NCBI GenBank assembly: GCA_964547415.1
Contig: CAZJNX010000011.1
Coordinates: 1-41,036 of the forward strand
Source of the DNA: CAZJNX01 sp964547415
GTDB lineage: Bacteria > Pseudomonadota > Alphaproteobacteria > Rhizobiales > Amorphaceae
Direction of reading: 5' to 3'
DNA: 41,036 nucleotides
Shown: positions 25,696 through 33,794 of the stretch, piece by piece
Layout: each line of letters begins with the position of its first letter
How positions within the stretch are numbered: position 1 is the first letter of the stretch
Position numbers and translations under genes: made by a program
The notes under the pieces: generated by a model
What the model was told of the DNA's origin: nothing
The model's database searches: none
Seen by the model: only the letters and a program-made list of their open reading frames with translations

Positions 25696-27900
25696 ATGAC
25701 GTTTTTCAATCCGGCCGGCAACAGCGTGGTGGGTGCCAACACCGACGCCTTCACGGTCAACACGGGCAACAGCACCGTCCTCGTCACCGCGGGCGTCGTC
25801 CTGTCGGCGGACGGTACCGGCTCCCAGGCGATCTCGTTCACGGTGGACCGGGTCGACATGCTCATGGACGGCTACGCCGTCTCGGACGACTCCAACGCCA
25901 TCGAGATCCAGGGCGCCTCGGCCGTCACCATCGGCGAAGAGGGCGCCGTGCTCTCCAACGGGTTTGCCGCCGTGCGCGGCTTCGGCAACGACAACGCGTT
26001 CGTCAACGCGGGCCAGATCGTCGGCGGCGCCCAGGGCGTCTCCTTCGACGGCACCGGCCACACGGTCACCAACGACGGCACCGTCAACGCCGAGACGAAC
26101 GATGGCCTCTTCCTGTCGGACGGGGCGAGCCAGGTGGCCAACCGCGGCGCCATCAACGCGGGCGGCGACGGCATCGCCGTCGGTGCCGAGGACGGCCTCG
26201 TGTCCAACTCGGTGGTCCTCAACGCGGGCTCCATCCTCGCGGACCTCAACGGCGTCGACCTCACGGGGGCGGACGTCGACCTCACCAACACCGGCGACAT
26301 CGCCGCCGACCTCGACGGCATCCGCGCGAGCGCCGTCCAGTCCGACGACTACGTGATCGTGAACGCGGGCACGGTGAACGCGGGCAGCGACGGCATCTAC
26401 CTCAACAGCGGCGGCCACGTGATCGCCAACACCGGCACCGTCGCGGCGACCGAGCGGGGCATCGCCCTCGGCGAGGGCAACAACGAGGTGACCAACGACG
26501 GCGCCATCGTCGCCGGCACGGTGGCCGTCGAGATCGCGAGGCCGGGCAACACCGTCGTCAACAACGACAAGATCACCGCCGGCGAGATCGGCGTCCACCT
26601 CTTCGCAGGCAGCGACAGCCAGGTGGTCAACACCGGCGAGATCACCGCCGACGCCCAGGCTATCCTCGTCGAGGGCGGCGGCCCGGGCATCGTCAACACC
26701 GGCGTCCTCGCCTCGGACGCCACCGCCGTCGAGGCGAGCGGCGGCGGCGCGCGGATCGACAACGCGGGCGAGATCCTCGCCGAGGACGGCGGCATCTTCG
26801 CGGGCGAGGGCGGTATCTTTGCGGGCATTGGCGACAACCTCGTCACCAACGCCGGCGGGATCGTGGCGGGCCGGACCGGCATCGACCTCCTCGGCTCCCG
26901 CAACACCGTCCACAACACCGGGGAGATCACCGGGTCGGACGGCATCCGGGTCGGGCGGGGCGAGGGCGACGTGTTCGACAACCTCGTCGTCAACGACGGC
27001 TCGATCGCCTGCATCGACGACGGCATCACCATGATCGGCGGGCGCGTCGTGAACAACGGCGCGATCTCGACCGCCAGGGGATCGGGCGACGGCGTCATCC
27101 TCTCCGAGGACGGGGACCGCCTGACGAACCGGGGCGAGATCGCCGTCCACGACATCAACTCGAGCGGCGTGCGCATCGCCGCCTCGGCGGGCGAGGAGAC
27201 GCGGATCGTCAACAGCGGCGACATCGTCTCGGACGGGAACGCGGTGCTCGGCGGGGCGAGCGACGACACCGTCGTCAACCGCGGGAGCATGACCGGCGAC
27301 CTGATCCTCGCGGAAGGGTCGGACGTCTACCGGGGCGGCGGCGGCTCGGTCGACGGCACGGTCGACGGCGGCGACGGCGGCGATCTCCTGCGCGGCGGCG
27401 CCTTCGACGACACCTTCCTCGGCGGCGGCGGCAACGACGCCATCGTCGGCGGCGGCGGCGACGACGAGCTCAGCGGCGGGTCCGGCCGGGACGCGATCGC
27501 GGGACGGTCCGGGGACGACCGCGTCGCGGGCGGGCGCGGCAGCGACCGCATGGCGGGCAACGCGGGCGACGACGACCTGCGGGGCGGCGGCGGCCGCGAC
27601 ACCCTCGACGGGGGCCGTGGCGACGACACGCTCTCCGGCGGCGGCGGCAACGACACGTTCCGCTTCGCCCGCGAGGCGGGCGACGACGTCATCACCGACT
27701 TCCGCGACGGGCGGGACGTGGTCGACCTCAGCGCCTTCGGGATCGATCCGGCCGACTTCCTCGCGATCGTCGCGCCGGCCCTGACGGCGGCGGGGCCGAA
27801 CGCCACGGTCCTCGACCTGTCGGTCCTGGGCGGCAGCGGATCGGTTCTGATCGAGGGCCTCGCCCTCACCGATGCGGACGCCTCCGACGTCATCCTGTGA
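25696..27900 (+). CDS. large beta-helix/RTX secreted protein
   Basis: A 734-residue acidic protein with no N-terminal signal. Residues about 60-545 hold roughly twenty repeats of 20-24 residues with the pattern N-x-G-x-I-x-A-x-x-x-G-I (for example VNAGTVNAGSDGIYLNSGGH), which should stack as a parallel beta-helix. Residues about 558-655 are RTX nonapeptides (GGGGNDAIVGGGGDDELSGG), and the C-terminus ends DASDVIL, like other type I secretion substrates. The ATG at 25696 follows AGGGGACAAGAGG. It resembles adhesin or exopolymer-binding proteins, and polysaccharide lyase activity cannot be excluded. It shares the RTX tail type of the protease at 15291; no exporter is adjacent. Confidence 0.85.
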   Translation: MTFFNPAGNSVVGANTDAFTVNTGNSTVLVTAGVVLSADGTGSQAISFTVDRVDMLMDGYAVSDDSNAIEIQGASAVTIGEEGAVLSNGFAAVRGFGNDNAFVNAGQIVGGAQGVSFDGTGHTVTNDGTVNAETNDGLFLSDGASQVANRGAINAGGDGIAVGAEDGLVSNSVVLNAGSILADLNGVDLTGADVDLTNTGDIAADLDGIRASAVQSDDYVIVNAGTVNAGSDGIYLNSGGHVIANTGTVAATERGIALGEGNNEVTNDGAIVAGTVAVEIARPGNTVVNNDKITAGEIGVHLFAGSDSQVVNTGEITADAQAILVEGGGPGIVNTGVLASDATAVEASGGGARIDNAGEILAEDGGIFAGEGGIFAGIGDNLVTNAGGIVAGRTGIDLLGSRNTVHNTGEITGSDGIRVGRGEGDVFDNLVVNDGSIACIDDGITMIGGRVVNNGAISTARGSGDGVILSEDGDRLTNRGEIAVHDINSSGVRIAASAGEETRIVNSGDIVSDGNAVLGGASDDTVVNRGSMTGDLILAEGSDVYRGGGGSVDGTVDGGDGGDLLRGGAFDDTFLGGGGNDAIVGGGGDDELSGGSGRDAIAGRSGDDRVAGGRGSDRMAGNAGDDDLRGGGGRDTLDGGRGDDTLSGGGGNDTFRFAREAGDDVITDFRDGRDVVDLSAFGIDPADFLAIVAPALTAAGPNATVLDLSVLGGSGSVLIEGLALTDADASDVIL

Positions 27901-27967
27901 CGTCCGCACGCCCTCGGCCCGGCTGGTGCGCCGCGGGCGCCCCTTCGGCGGCCCGGCCGATGGCCAT

Positions 27968-27997
27968 TCCCCCGGCGGCCGCCCTGCCGCCGGGGGA
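27968..27997 (+). terminator. hairpin after the RTX gene
   Basis: A 12-bp stem (27968-27979 with 27986-27997) with a six-base loop lies 67 bases after the RTX stop. The sequence after it is only weakly T-rich. Confidence 0.55.
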
Positions 27998-28098
27998 TCG
28001 CTTCAAGACCCTTGCAACGGACGCCGCCGGACGGTGAGATCGCTGCCGCGGCTCCCGCCAAGGCGGCGGGATCGCCGCCCATGAACGGAGGCGGCGCA

Positions 28099-29493
28099 AT
28101 GGCGATCCTCGAGCAGGTGGCGACGGGCCCGGCGGCTCGTTCCGACGGAGGCGCGCTGGCGGCGCGTCTGGCGGCCGTCGCCGCCGCGATCGGCCCGGAA
28201 GAGCTTCCCCCGGCGGTGGCGGAGAAGGCCGCCCTGTGCCTCCTCGATTTCCTCGGATGCGCCGCGGAAAGCGCCGACGGGCCCCTCGCCCCCGTCGTCG
28301 AGGGCTACGGCGCGGGCGTCCCGCCGGGGCCGTCGACGGTGCTCTTCTCCCCGCGCACGGCCGGGGCGGGGGAGGCCGCGCTCCTCAACGGCATCCTCGC
28401 CCACGGCCTCATCCGGGAGGACATGCACGCGGCGAGCTCCAGCCACCTCGGCGTCGCCGTCCTGCCGGCGGCCCTCGCCGTCGCCGAGCGGGACGGGGCG
28501 TCGGGTCCGGCCCTCCTCGCCGCCATCGTCGCGGGCTACGAGATCGCGGGCCGCATCGGCCGGGCCGTGGTGGATGCGGACATCGCCCGCCGCTTCCGCC
28601 CGACCGGGATCGTCGGACCGATCGGGGCGGCCGTCGCCGCCACCCGCCTGTCGGGCGGCGACGAAGCAGCCCTGGCAAGGGCCATCGCGCTCGCGGCCAA
28701 CATGACGGGCGGCTTCAACGCCTGGCCCCACGCAGGCGGATGGGAGGTGTTCGCCCATGCCGGGCTCGCGGCCCGCTCGGGCGTGACGGCGGCGGCCCTC
28801 GCCATCGCCGGGCTTCCCGCCTCCGCCACGGCGCTCGAGGGCACGGGCGGCCTGTTCGAGGCCCTCGGTCGGCCGGGCGCGCCGGTGGACGACCGGCCGG
28901 CGGGGGAGGGGGGCTTCGAGATCGCGGAGGTCTATTTCAAGCCCGCGCCGGCCTGCAACTTCGTGCAGACGCCGTGCGAGGCGGCCCTGTCGCTCGTCGG
29001 CCGCTTCGACCCGGCGGCCGTCACGGACGTGGAGGTGCTGATGTTCGACGCCGCCCTCGCCTATCCCGGATGCGACAACGCCGCCGCCTTCCCGGGCCCG
29101 ATCGAGGCGAAGATGAGCATCCAGTACTCGGTCGCCGCCGTCCTCGCCCGCGGCCGATGCGAGGAGGAGAACTACCGCGTCCTCGACGACCCGGCCGTCC
29201 TCAGCCTCGCCCGCCGCGTGCGCCTCGGCACGGACGCGGCCTTCGAGGCCGCCTTCCCGCCCGCCCAGGGGGCACAGGTCCGCCTCACCCTCGCCGACGG
29301 GCGGACCCTCGCCGCCCGCCTCGCCGATTGCCGCGGCCTCGACGGGGCGGCCGTGCGCGCCCGTTTCCGCGCCGCCGCCGCGGACCGCCTGGGCGAGGCG
29401 CGGGCGGACGAGGCGGAGCGGCTCGCCCTCGCCCTCGGGACGGGCGGCGACGTCCGCCCGCTCCTCGCCCGCCTCGGGGCCGGGCAGCCATAG
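28099..29493 (+). CDS. MmgE/PrpD family protein
   Basis: A 464-residue member of the family that includes 2-methylcitrate dehydratase and cis-aconitate decarboxylase. Family regions are CLLDFLGCAAES, LLNGILAHGLIREDMHAASS with the expected His/Asp/His pattern, and AVLPAALAVAERDG; the second lid domain is also present. Length fits. Such enzymes dehydrate or isomerise tricarboxylate-like acids, and many members in catabolic clusters have unknown substrates. The ATG at 28099 follows GGAGGCGGCGCA; the ATG at 28081 has no such site. Its stop codon lies inside the palindrome at 29490-29500, 77 bases before the thiolase operon, so it may or may not be co-transcribed with it. Confidence 0.88.
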   Translation: MAILEQVATGPAARSDGGALAARLAAVAAAIGPEELPPAVAEKAALCLLDFLGCAAESADGPLAPVVEGYGAGVPPGPSTVLFSPRTAGAGEAALLNGILAHGLIREDMHAASSSHLGVAVLPAALAVAERDGASGPALLAAIVAGYEIAGRIGRAVVDADIARRFRPTGIVGPIGAAVAATRLSGGDEAALARAIALAANMTGGFNAWPHAGGWEVFAHAGLAARSGVTAAALAIAGLPASATALEGTGGLFEALGRPGAPVDDRPAGEGGFEIAEVYFKPAPACNFVQTPCEAALSLVGRFDPAAVTDVEVLMFDAALAYPGCDNAAAFPGPIEAKMSIQYSVAAVLARGRCEEENYRVLDDPAVLSLARRVRLGTDAAFEAAFPPAQGAQVRLTLADGRTLAARLADCRGLDGAAVRARFRAAAADRLGEARADEAERLALALGTGGDVRPLLARLGAGQP

Positions 29494-29500
29494 CAGCTAT
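29490..29500. promoter_or_regulatory. candidate operator ATAGCAGCTAT, copy 1
   Basis: This palindrome (ATAG-CAG-CTAT) overlaps the PrpD stop and lies 70 bases before the thiolase-like 1 start. The same 11 bases recur at 36548-36558 in a divergent promoter region. Confidence 0.45.
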
Positions 29501-29570
29501 TCGCGGCGCCTGATGGCGCGGCCGCGGGCGGGCGGCGAGGATGCCCCATGGGTAGACGGCAGACACAGGG

Positions 29571-30704
29571 ATGAGCGCGGCGCGGGCTGCCATCGCCGGG
29601 GTCGGGACCACGGCCTGGGGGCGCCTGCCGGAGCACGATGCCTACGGCCTCGGCCTGTGGGCCTTGACGGAGGCGCTCGAGGACGCGGGCCTTTCCTTCG
29701 CGGACATCGACGGCCTCGTCGTCAACCGCATTGCGGACTACCAGCGCTTCGGCGAGATCGCGGGGATCGAGGCGCGCTACGTCACCGTCACGCCCGGGCA
29801 GGGGCGCTTTTCCGGCATCTGCGTCCAGACCGCGGTCGCCCTCGTGGCGAGCGGCACCTGCGAGACGGTGGCCCTCGTCTACGGCAACGACGGCCGATCG
29901 GCCGGCGCCCGCTACGGCGGGGCGGACGACACCTACGGCTCGGGCGGGGCGGGCCTGTGGTTTCCCTACGGGATGACCTCGCCCGGCGCGTTCCACGCCC
30001 TCATGATGCGCCGCCACATGGCCCTTCACGGGTCCACCGAGGACCAGCTCGGCGCCATCGCCATGACCTTCCGCAACCACGCGGCCCTCAACCCGGCGGC
30101 GGTCATGCGCGAGCCCTTCGACCTCGAGGCATACCGCGCGGCCCGCTTCATCTGCGAGCCGCTGCGCCTCCTCGACTATTGCCTCATCAACGACGGCGGC
30201 GTCGCGCTGATCGTCACCAGCCCGGAGCGGGCGCGGGACCTCCGCCGACCGCCGGTCTACGTGCGCGGCGTCGCGGTGGAGACGGCGCTCGCCCGCTCCA
30301 CCTTCCCGCCCGACGACTTCTGGCGGCCGCAGATGGAGGCCGCCGGGCGGCGCAGCCTCGAGGCGGCCGGCCTTTCCCGGGAGGACATGTCCGCCCTCAT
30401 GATCTACGACAACTTCACGCCGACCGTCGTCTTCTCGCTGGAGGGCTTCGGCTATGCACCCGTCGGGGAGGGCGGGGCCTTCGCGGCGGAAGGCCACCTC
30501 GCCCTCGGCGGCCGCCTGCCCGCCAACACCAGCGGGGGCCACCTGTCGGAGTCCTACATGCAGGGCTGGGCGCTCCAGGCCGAGGCCGTCCGCCAGCTGC
30601 GCGGCGAGTGCGGCGAGCGGCAGGTGCCGGGGGCGGCCAACGTCCACGCCATGGCCGCGGCGCCGGTCGTCTCCTCCATCGTCTACGCGAGGGACCCCGC
30701 GTGA
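29571..30704 (+). CDS. thiolase-like protein 1 (lipid-transfer/SCPx type)
   Basis: A 377-residue thiolase-fold protein of the nondegradative lipid-transfer group (Ltp2-like), which works with DUF35 proteins. Conserved parts are AAIAGVGTTAWGRLP, VMREPFDLEAYRAARFI, EPLRLLDYCLINDGG and LPANTSGGHLSESYMQGW. The usual reactive Cys motif (CASG type) near residue 85 is absent or shifted (SGICVQTAVA), and the HxxG histidine is Tyr329. In steroid side-chain degradation such Ltp/DUF35 pairs act as retro-aldolases; here the substrate is unknown. Its stop overlaps the DUF35-1 GTG by four bases, so a stoichiometric complex is likely. Upstream at 29490 is the shared palindrome. Confidence 0.85.
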   Translation: MSAARAAIAGVGTTAWGRLPEHDAYGLGLWALTEALEDAGLSFADIDGLVVNRIADYQRFGEIAGIEARYVTVTPGQGRFSGICVQTAVALVASGTCETVALVYGNDGRSAGARYGGADDTYGSGGAGLWFPYGMTSPGAFHALMMRRHMALHGSTEDQLGAIAMTFRNHAALNPAAVMREPFDLEAYRAARFICEPLRLLDYCLINDGGVALIVTSPERARDLRRPPVYVRGVAVETALARSTFPPDDFWRPQMEAAGRRSLEAAGLSREDMSALMIYDNFTPTVVFSLEGFGYAPVGEGGAFAAEGHLALGGRLPANTSGGHLSESYMQGWALQAEAVRQLRGECGERQVPGAANVHAMAAAPVVSSIVYARDPA

Positions 30705-31120
30705 GCGCCCTAAAGCCCCGCCCGGCGCTGGACGGCCCGGAACGCCCCTTCTGGGAGGGCCTGCGCGCGGGCGAGATCCGCGTGCAGCGTTGCGCGTCCT
30801 GCGGCCACCATCGCTTCCCCGCGAGCCCCGCCTGCCCCCGCTGCCACGGCACGGCTACCGCCTGGACCGCCGTCGACGGGCGCGGCGAGGTCGTCAGCTT
30901 CTGCGTGTTCCACAAGTGCTATTTCGAGGGCTTCCGAGGCGAGATGCCCTACACCGTCGTCCAGGTCCGCCTCGCCGGCTCCGGGATCGACGTCTTTTCC
31001 AACATGGTCGGCGTCGCGCCCGGCGAGCTCGCGGTCGGCTTGGCCGTCGCGCCCGTCTTCGAGCGGGTTGACGACGAGCTCACGCTCCTGAAGTTCCGTC
31101 CCGCGGCGGGTGCGCCGTGA
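30701..31120 (+). CDS. DUF35 Zn-ribbon/OB-fold protein 1
   Basis: A 139-residue partner protein of thiolase-like enzymes. The N-terminal helix (PERPFWEGLRAGEIRVQRC) precedes a zinc ribbon with Cys31, Cys34, Cys45 and Cys48, then an OB-fold (GEVVSFCVFHKCYFEGF; PYTVVQVRLA). Members bind acyl-CoA and form heteromers with the adjacent thiolase-like protein. The GTG start overlaps the thiolase stop (GTGA), and its own stop overlaps the next GTG in the same way, so translation is coupled on both sides. Confidence 0.9.
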   Translation: MSALKPRPALDGPERPFWEGLRAGEIRVQRCASCGHHRFPASPACPRCHGTATAWTAVDGRGEVVSFCVFHKCYFEGFRGEMPYTVVQVRLAGSGIDVFSNMVGVAPGELAVGLAVAPVFERVDDELTLLKFRPAAGAP

Positions 31121-32169
31121 GGGCCGTCGTGGTGCGTGAGCCCGGCGGGGTCGAGGTCCTCACCCTCGAGACGGTGCCGGACCCCGAGCCCGGCCCGAGG
31201 GACGTCGTCATCGCGGTGGAGGCCTGCGGGGTCTGCTTCCACGACATCGTGACCCGCAACGGCACCTTGCGGATGGGCGTGAGGATGCCCCTCGTCCTCG
31301 GCCACGAGATCTCCGGGCGCGTCGCCGCCGTCGGGCGGGAGGTGACCCGCTTCCGGCCGGGGGAGCGGGTGGCGACCGTGCAGCGCTACCACATCTGCGG
31401 GTCCTGCCGGTTCTGCCGGACCGGCCTCGAGCCCCACTGCGCGGACCGCAAGTTCCTCGGCGACTGGGGAATGGTCGGCGGCTACGCCGAGTTCGTGGCG
31501 GTGGAGGACGACAACGTCGCCCACGTGCCGGACGGGGTGGCGCTCCACGAGGCGTCCATCGTCGCCTGCACGGTCGGCACGATCCTGAACGCGATCCGCG
31601 AGGTGGGATCGGTCCGCCCGGGCGAGAGCGTCCTCGTCACCGGCGCGGGCGGCGGGCTCGGGATGCACGCCGTCCAGCTCGCCCGCGCCGCCGGCGCCTT
31701 CGTGGTCGCCCAGACCACCTCCCCCCGGAAGGCGGACGCGATCCGCCGGATGGGCGCCCACGCCGTCGTCGTCCACGAGCGCGGGGCGGACTTCTCGGCC
31801 GAGGTGAAGGGGGCGACCGGGGGGCGGGGCGTCGACGTCGCGGTGGACAACGTGGGCAGCCTTCTGTTCGACCCGGTCCGGCGGTCGATGGCCGTCGGCG
31901 GACGCTGGATCCTGATCGGCCAGCTCACCGGCGACTTCGTGCCCTTCAACCCGGCCCAGCTCTTCCTGAAGGGGATCTCCATGCTGAGCGCGACCAGCAC
32001 CACCCGCGCCCAGCTGGAGGACTGCCTCGCCCTCGTCGCGCAGGGGGCGGTGAAGCCGGTGATCGAGCGCACGCTGCCCCTGTCGGCCGCCGCCGAGGCC
32101 CACCTTGCGCTCGAGGCGGGCGCGGTGACGGGCCGCCTCCTCCTGTCGCCGAAGGAGGCCGGCCCGTGA
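31117..32169 (+). CDS. zinc-dependent alcohol dehydrogenase
   Basis: A 350-residue medium-chain dehydrogenase. Catalytic zinc ligands are Cys40 (ACGVCFHD) and His63/Glu64 (LGHEISG); the structural zinc site has Cys94, Cys97, Cys100 and Cys108. The Rossmann motif is GAGGGLG (176-182), followed by ARAAGAFVVAQTTS. It should oxidise an alcohol (or reduce a carbonyl) with NAD(P). It lies between the two thiolase/DUF35 pairs, coupled to both neighbours by GTGA overlaps, so it probably acts on an intermediate between two C-C cleavages (inference). Confidence 0.93.
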   Translation: MRAVVVREPGGVEVLTLETVPDPEPGPRDVVIAVEACGVCFHDIVTRNGTLRMGVRMPLVLGHEISGRVAAVGREVTRFRPGERVATVQRYHICGSCRFCRTGLEPHCADRKFLGDWGMVGGYAEFVAVEDDNVAHVPDGVALHEASIVACTVGTILNAIREVGSVRPGESVLVTGAGGGLGMHAVQLARAAGAFVVAQTTSPRKADAIRRMGAHAVVVHERGADFSAEVKGATGGRGVDVAVDNVGSLLFDPVRRSMAVGGRWILIGQLTGDFVPFNPAQLFLKGISMLSATSTTRAQLEDCLALVAQGAVKPVIERTLPLSAAAEAHLALEAGAVTGRLLLSPKEAGP

Positions 32170-33338
32170 CCATGCCGATCGACGCCGCCATCGTCGGGGT
32201 CGGCCTCAGCCGCTTCGGGCGGAACCTTCCCGAGAGCCAGCTCGCCCTCGGCGCCGTCGCCTTCCGGGAGGCGCTCGAGGACGCGGGCGCGACGCGCGAG
32301 GACGTGGACGGCCTGTCGATCCACATGGGCTTTCCCCTCGGCGTCGACTACGACCGGGTGGCGGAGGCCTACGGGCTGTCGGTCCGCTACGTGAACCAGA
32401 CCTGGCTCCACGGCCGCTTCGTCACCAACGCCCTCGAGCACGCCGCCCTCGCCGTCTCGGCGGGAATGGCGGACATGGTGGCCTGCGTGACGGCGGTCAG
32501 CTTCACGCGGGAGCGGCAGATCCTGGGCGGGCCGGGCGACCACGAGGGCGCGCGGGAGGAGGGCGGCACCCACGGCGAGAGCCCGCCCTACGGGCTGACC
32601 GCGCCCGCGGGCGGGGCGGCGCTCGCCATGCAGCGCTACATGCACCTTCACGGCGTGACGAGCCGGGATCTGGCGGCCGTGCCCGTCTCGATCCGTGCCC
32701 ACGCCGTCGGCAACCCGCGCGCCCTCATGAGGGAGCCGCTCACGGTGGACGCCCACCAGGCCTCCCGCATGGTGGTGGACCCCTTGCGCCTGTACGACTG
32801 CTGCCTCGTCACCGATGCGGCCGCCGTCGTCCTCGTGACGACGGCCGAGCGGGCGCGGGACCTGAAGCAGACGCCGGTGAGGATCGCCTCCATGCAGGGG
32901 ATCCGCAGCGGGCGCGACGAGTTCATCTTCGCCCCGCCCGGCCTCGGCCTCGCCCGCCAGCCGAACGCCCGCCGCGCAGCCACCGACACCGACCGGGAGG
33001 CGCTCTCCCGCCTCGGCCTCGGGCCGCAGGACGTCGATGCCGTTTACACCTACGACGCCTTCTCGCCCCTCGTCCTGTTCACGCTCGAGCGGTTCGGCTT
33101 CTGCGGCCCGGGCGAGGCGGCCGCCTTCGTGGCGGACGGGCGGATCGGGCCGGGCGGGGCGCTGCCCGTCAACACCTCGGGCGGGCTGCTGTCGGAGGCC
33201 CACGTGGCGGGCTGGAACTCCATCGCCGAGATGGTGCGCCAACTCCGCGGCACGGCGGGGGCGAGCCAGCTTCGCGACGCCGAGGTCCTCCTGTGGGGAA
33301 CCTCCTGGGGCGACGCCGTGGTGCTGACGAAGCCGTGA
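32166..33338 (+). CDS. thiolase-like protein 2 (lipid-transfer/SCPx type)
   Basis: A 390-residue paralogue of thiolase-like 1, sharing ALMREPLTVDAHQASRMVV, DPLRLYDCCLVTDAAA and LPVNTSGGLLSEAHVAGW. Unlike protein 1 it keeps the HxxG-type histidine (His346), but the N-terminal nucleophile Cys is also missing (region LHGRFVTNALEHAALAVSAG). It probably pairs with DUF35-2 just downstream. The GTG at 32166 overlaps the dehydrogenase stop; an ATG at 32172 is the alternative. It has an insert around 118-140 (QILGGPGDHEGAREEGGTHG) not seen in protein 1. Expected reaction: retro-aldol or thiolytic C-C cleavage of an acyl-CoA. Confidence 0.85.
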   Translation: MTMPIDAAIVGVGLSRFGRNLPESQLALGAVAFREALEDAGATREDVDGLSIHMGFPLGVDYDRVAEAYGLSVRYVNQTWLHGRFVTNALEHAALAVSAGMADMVACVTAVSFTRERQILGGPGDHEGAREEGGTHGESPPYGLTAPAGGAALAMQRYMHLHGVTSRDLAAVPVSIRAHAVGNPRALMREPLTVDAHQASRMVVDPLRLYDCCLVTDAAAVVLVTTAERARDLKQTPVRIASMQGIRSGRDEFIFAPPGLGLARQPNARRAATDTDREALSRLGLGPQDVDAVYTYDAFSPLVLFTLERFGFCGPGEAAAFVADGRIGPGGALPVNTSGGLLSEAHVAGWNSIAEMVRQLRGTAGASQLRDAEVLLWGTSWGDAVVLTKP

Positions 33339-33349
33339 CGGGAGGGGCG

Positions 33350-33395
33350 GAGCGATGAGCGGCGGGACGGGGGAGCGATGAGCGGCGAGACGAGG
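33350..33395 (+). repeat. 23-bp tandem duplication carrying the start codon
   Basis: Two 23-base units (33350-33372 and 33373-33395) differ at two bases, and each contains GAGCGATGAGCGGCG. The first ATG (33355) opens an eight-codon frame (MSGGTGER) whose TGA overlaps the real DUF35-2 ATG (33378) as ATGA. Confidence 0.8.
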
Positions 33396-33791
33396 GAGCG
33401 GCCGCGTCCGCGCATCGGCCCGGACAGCGCGCCCTTCTGGGAGGCGGCGGCGCGGGGGGAGCTCCGCCTTCCCGTCTGCACCGCCTGCGGCAAGGCGCAC
33501 CTGCCGCCCGGGCCCGTCTGCCCGTTCTGCTTCTCGGACGCCCTCGCCTGGCGGCCCGCCGCGGGCACCGGGGTCATCTCCACCTTCACGGTGGTGCACA
33601 AGGCGTGGTTCCCGGCCTTCGCGGATGTGACGCCCTACGCGGTCGTGCAGGTGGAGCTCGACGAGGGGCCGCGCCTCACCGCGGGACTCTCGGACGCGGA
33701 GAACGGGCCGCCGGCCATCGGCCAGCGCGTCGCCGTCACCTTCGAGCGGGTCGACGAGGGGCTGTCCCTGCCGATGTTCCGCCGGATCTGA
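33378..33791 (+). CDS. DUF35 Zn-ribbon/OB-fold protein 2
   Basis: A 137-residue partner of thiolase-like 2. After an Arg-rich lead comes GPDSAPFWEAAARGELRLPV, a zinc ribbon with Cys34, Cys37, Cys48 and Cys51, and an OB-fold (GTGVISTFTVVHKAWFPAFA; PYAVVQVELD). The start at 33378 has GGGGGAG before it; an out-of-frame upstream ATG at 33355 encodes an eight-codon leader that overlaps it. It is the last plus-strand gene of the operon. The convergent SMP-30 stop lies three bases after its own. Confidence 0.9.
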   Translation: MSGETRERPRPRIGPDSAPFWEAAARGELRLPVCTACGKAHLPPGPVCPFCFSDALAWRPAAGTGVISTFTVVHKAWFPAFADVTPYAVVQVELDEGPRLTAGLSDAENGPPAIGQRVAVTFERVDEGLSLPMFRRI

Positions 33792-33794
33792 CGG

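Noticed and set aside
24000..27660. Tandem DNA repeats as a CRISPR array or mobile element
   Set aside because: The repeats are in frame, encode Q/A-rich, beta-helix and RTX repeats, and vary as protein repeats do; no spacer pattern.
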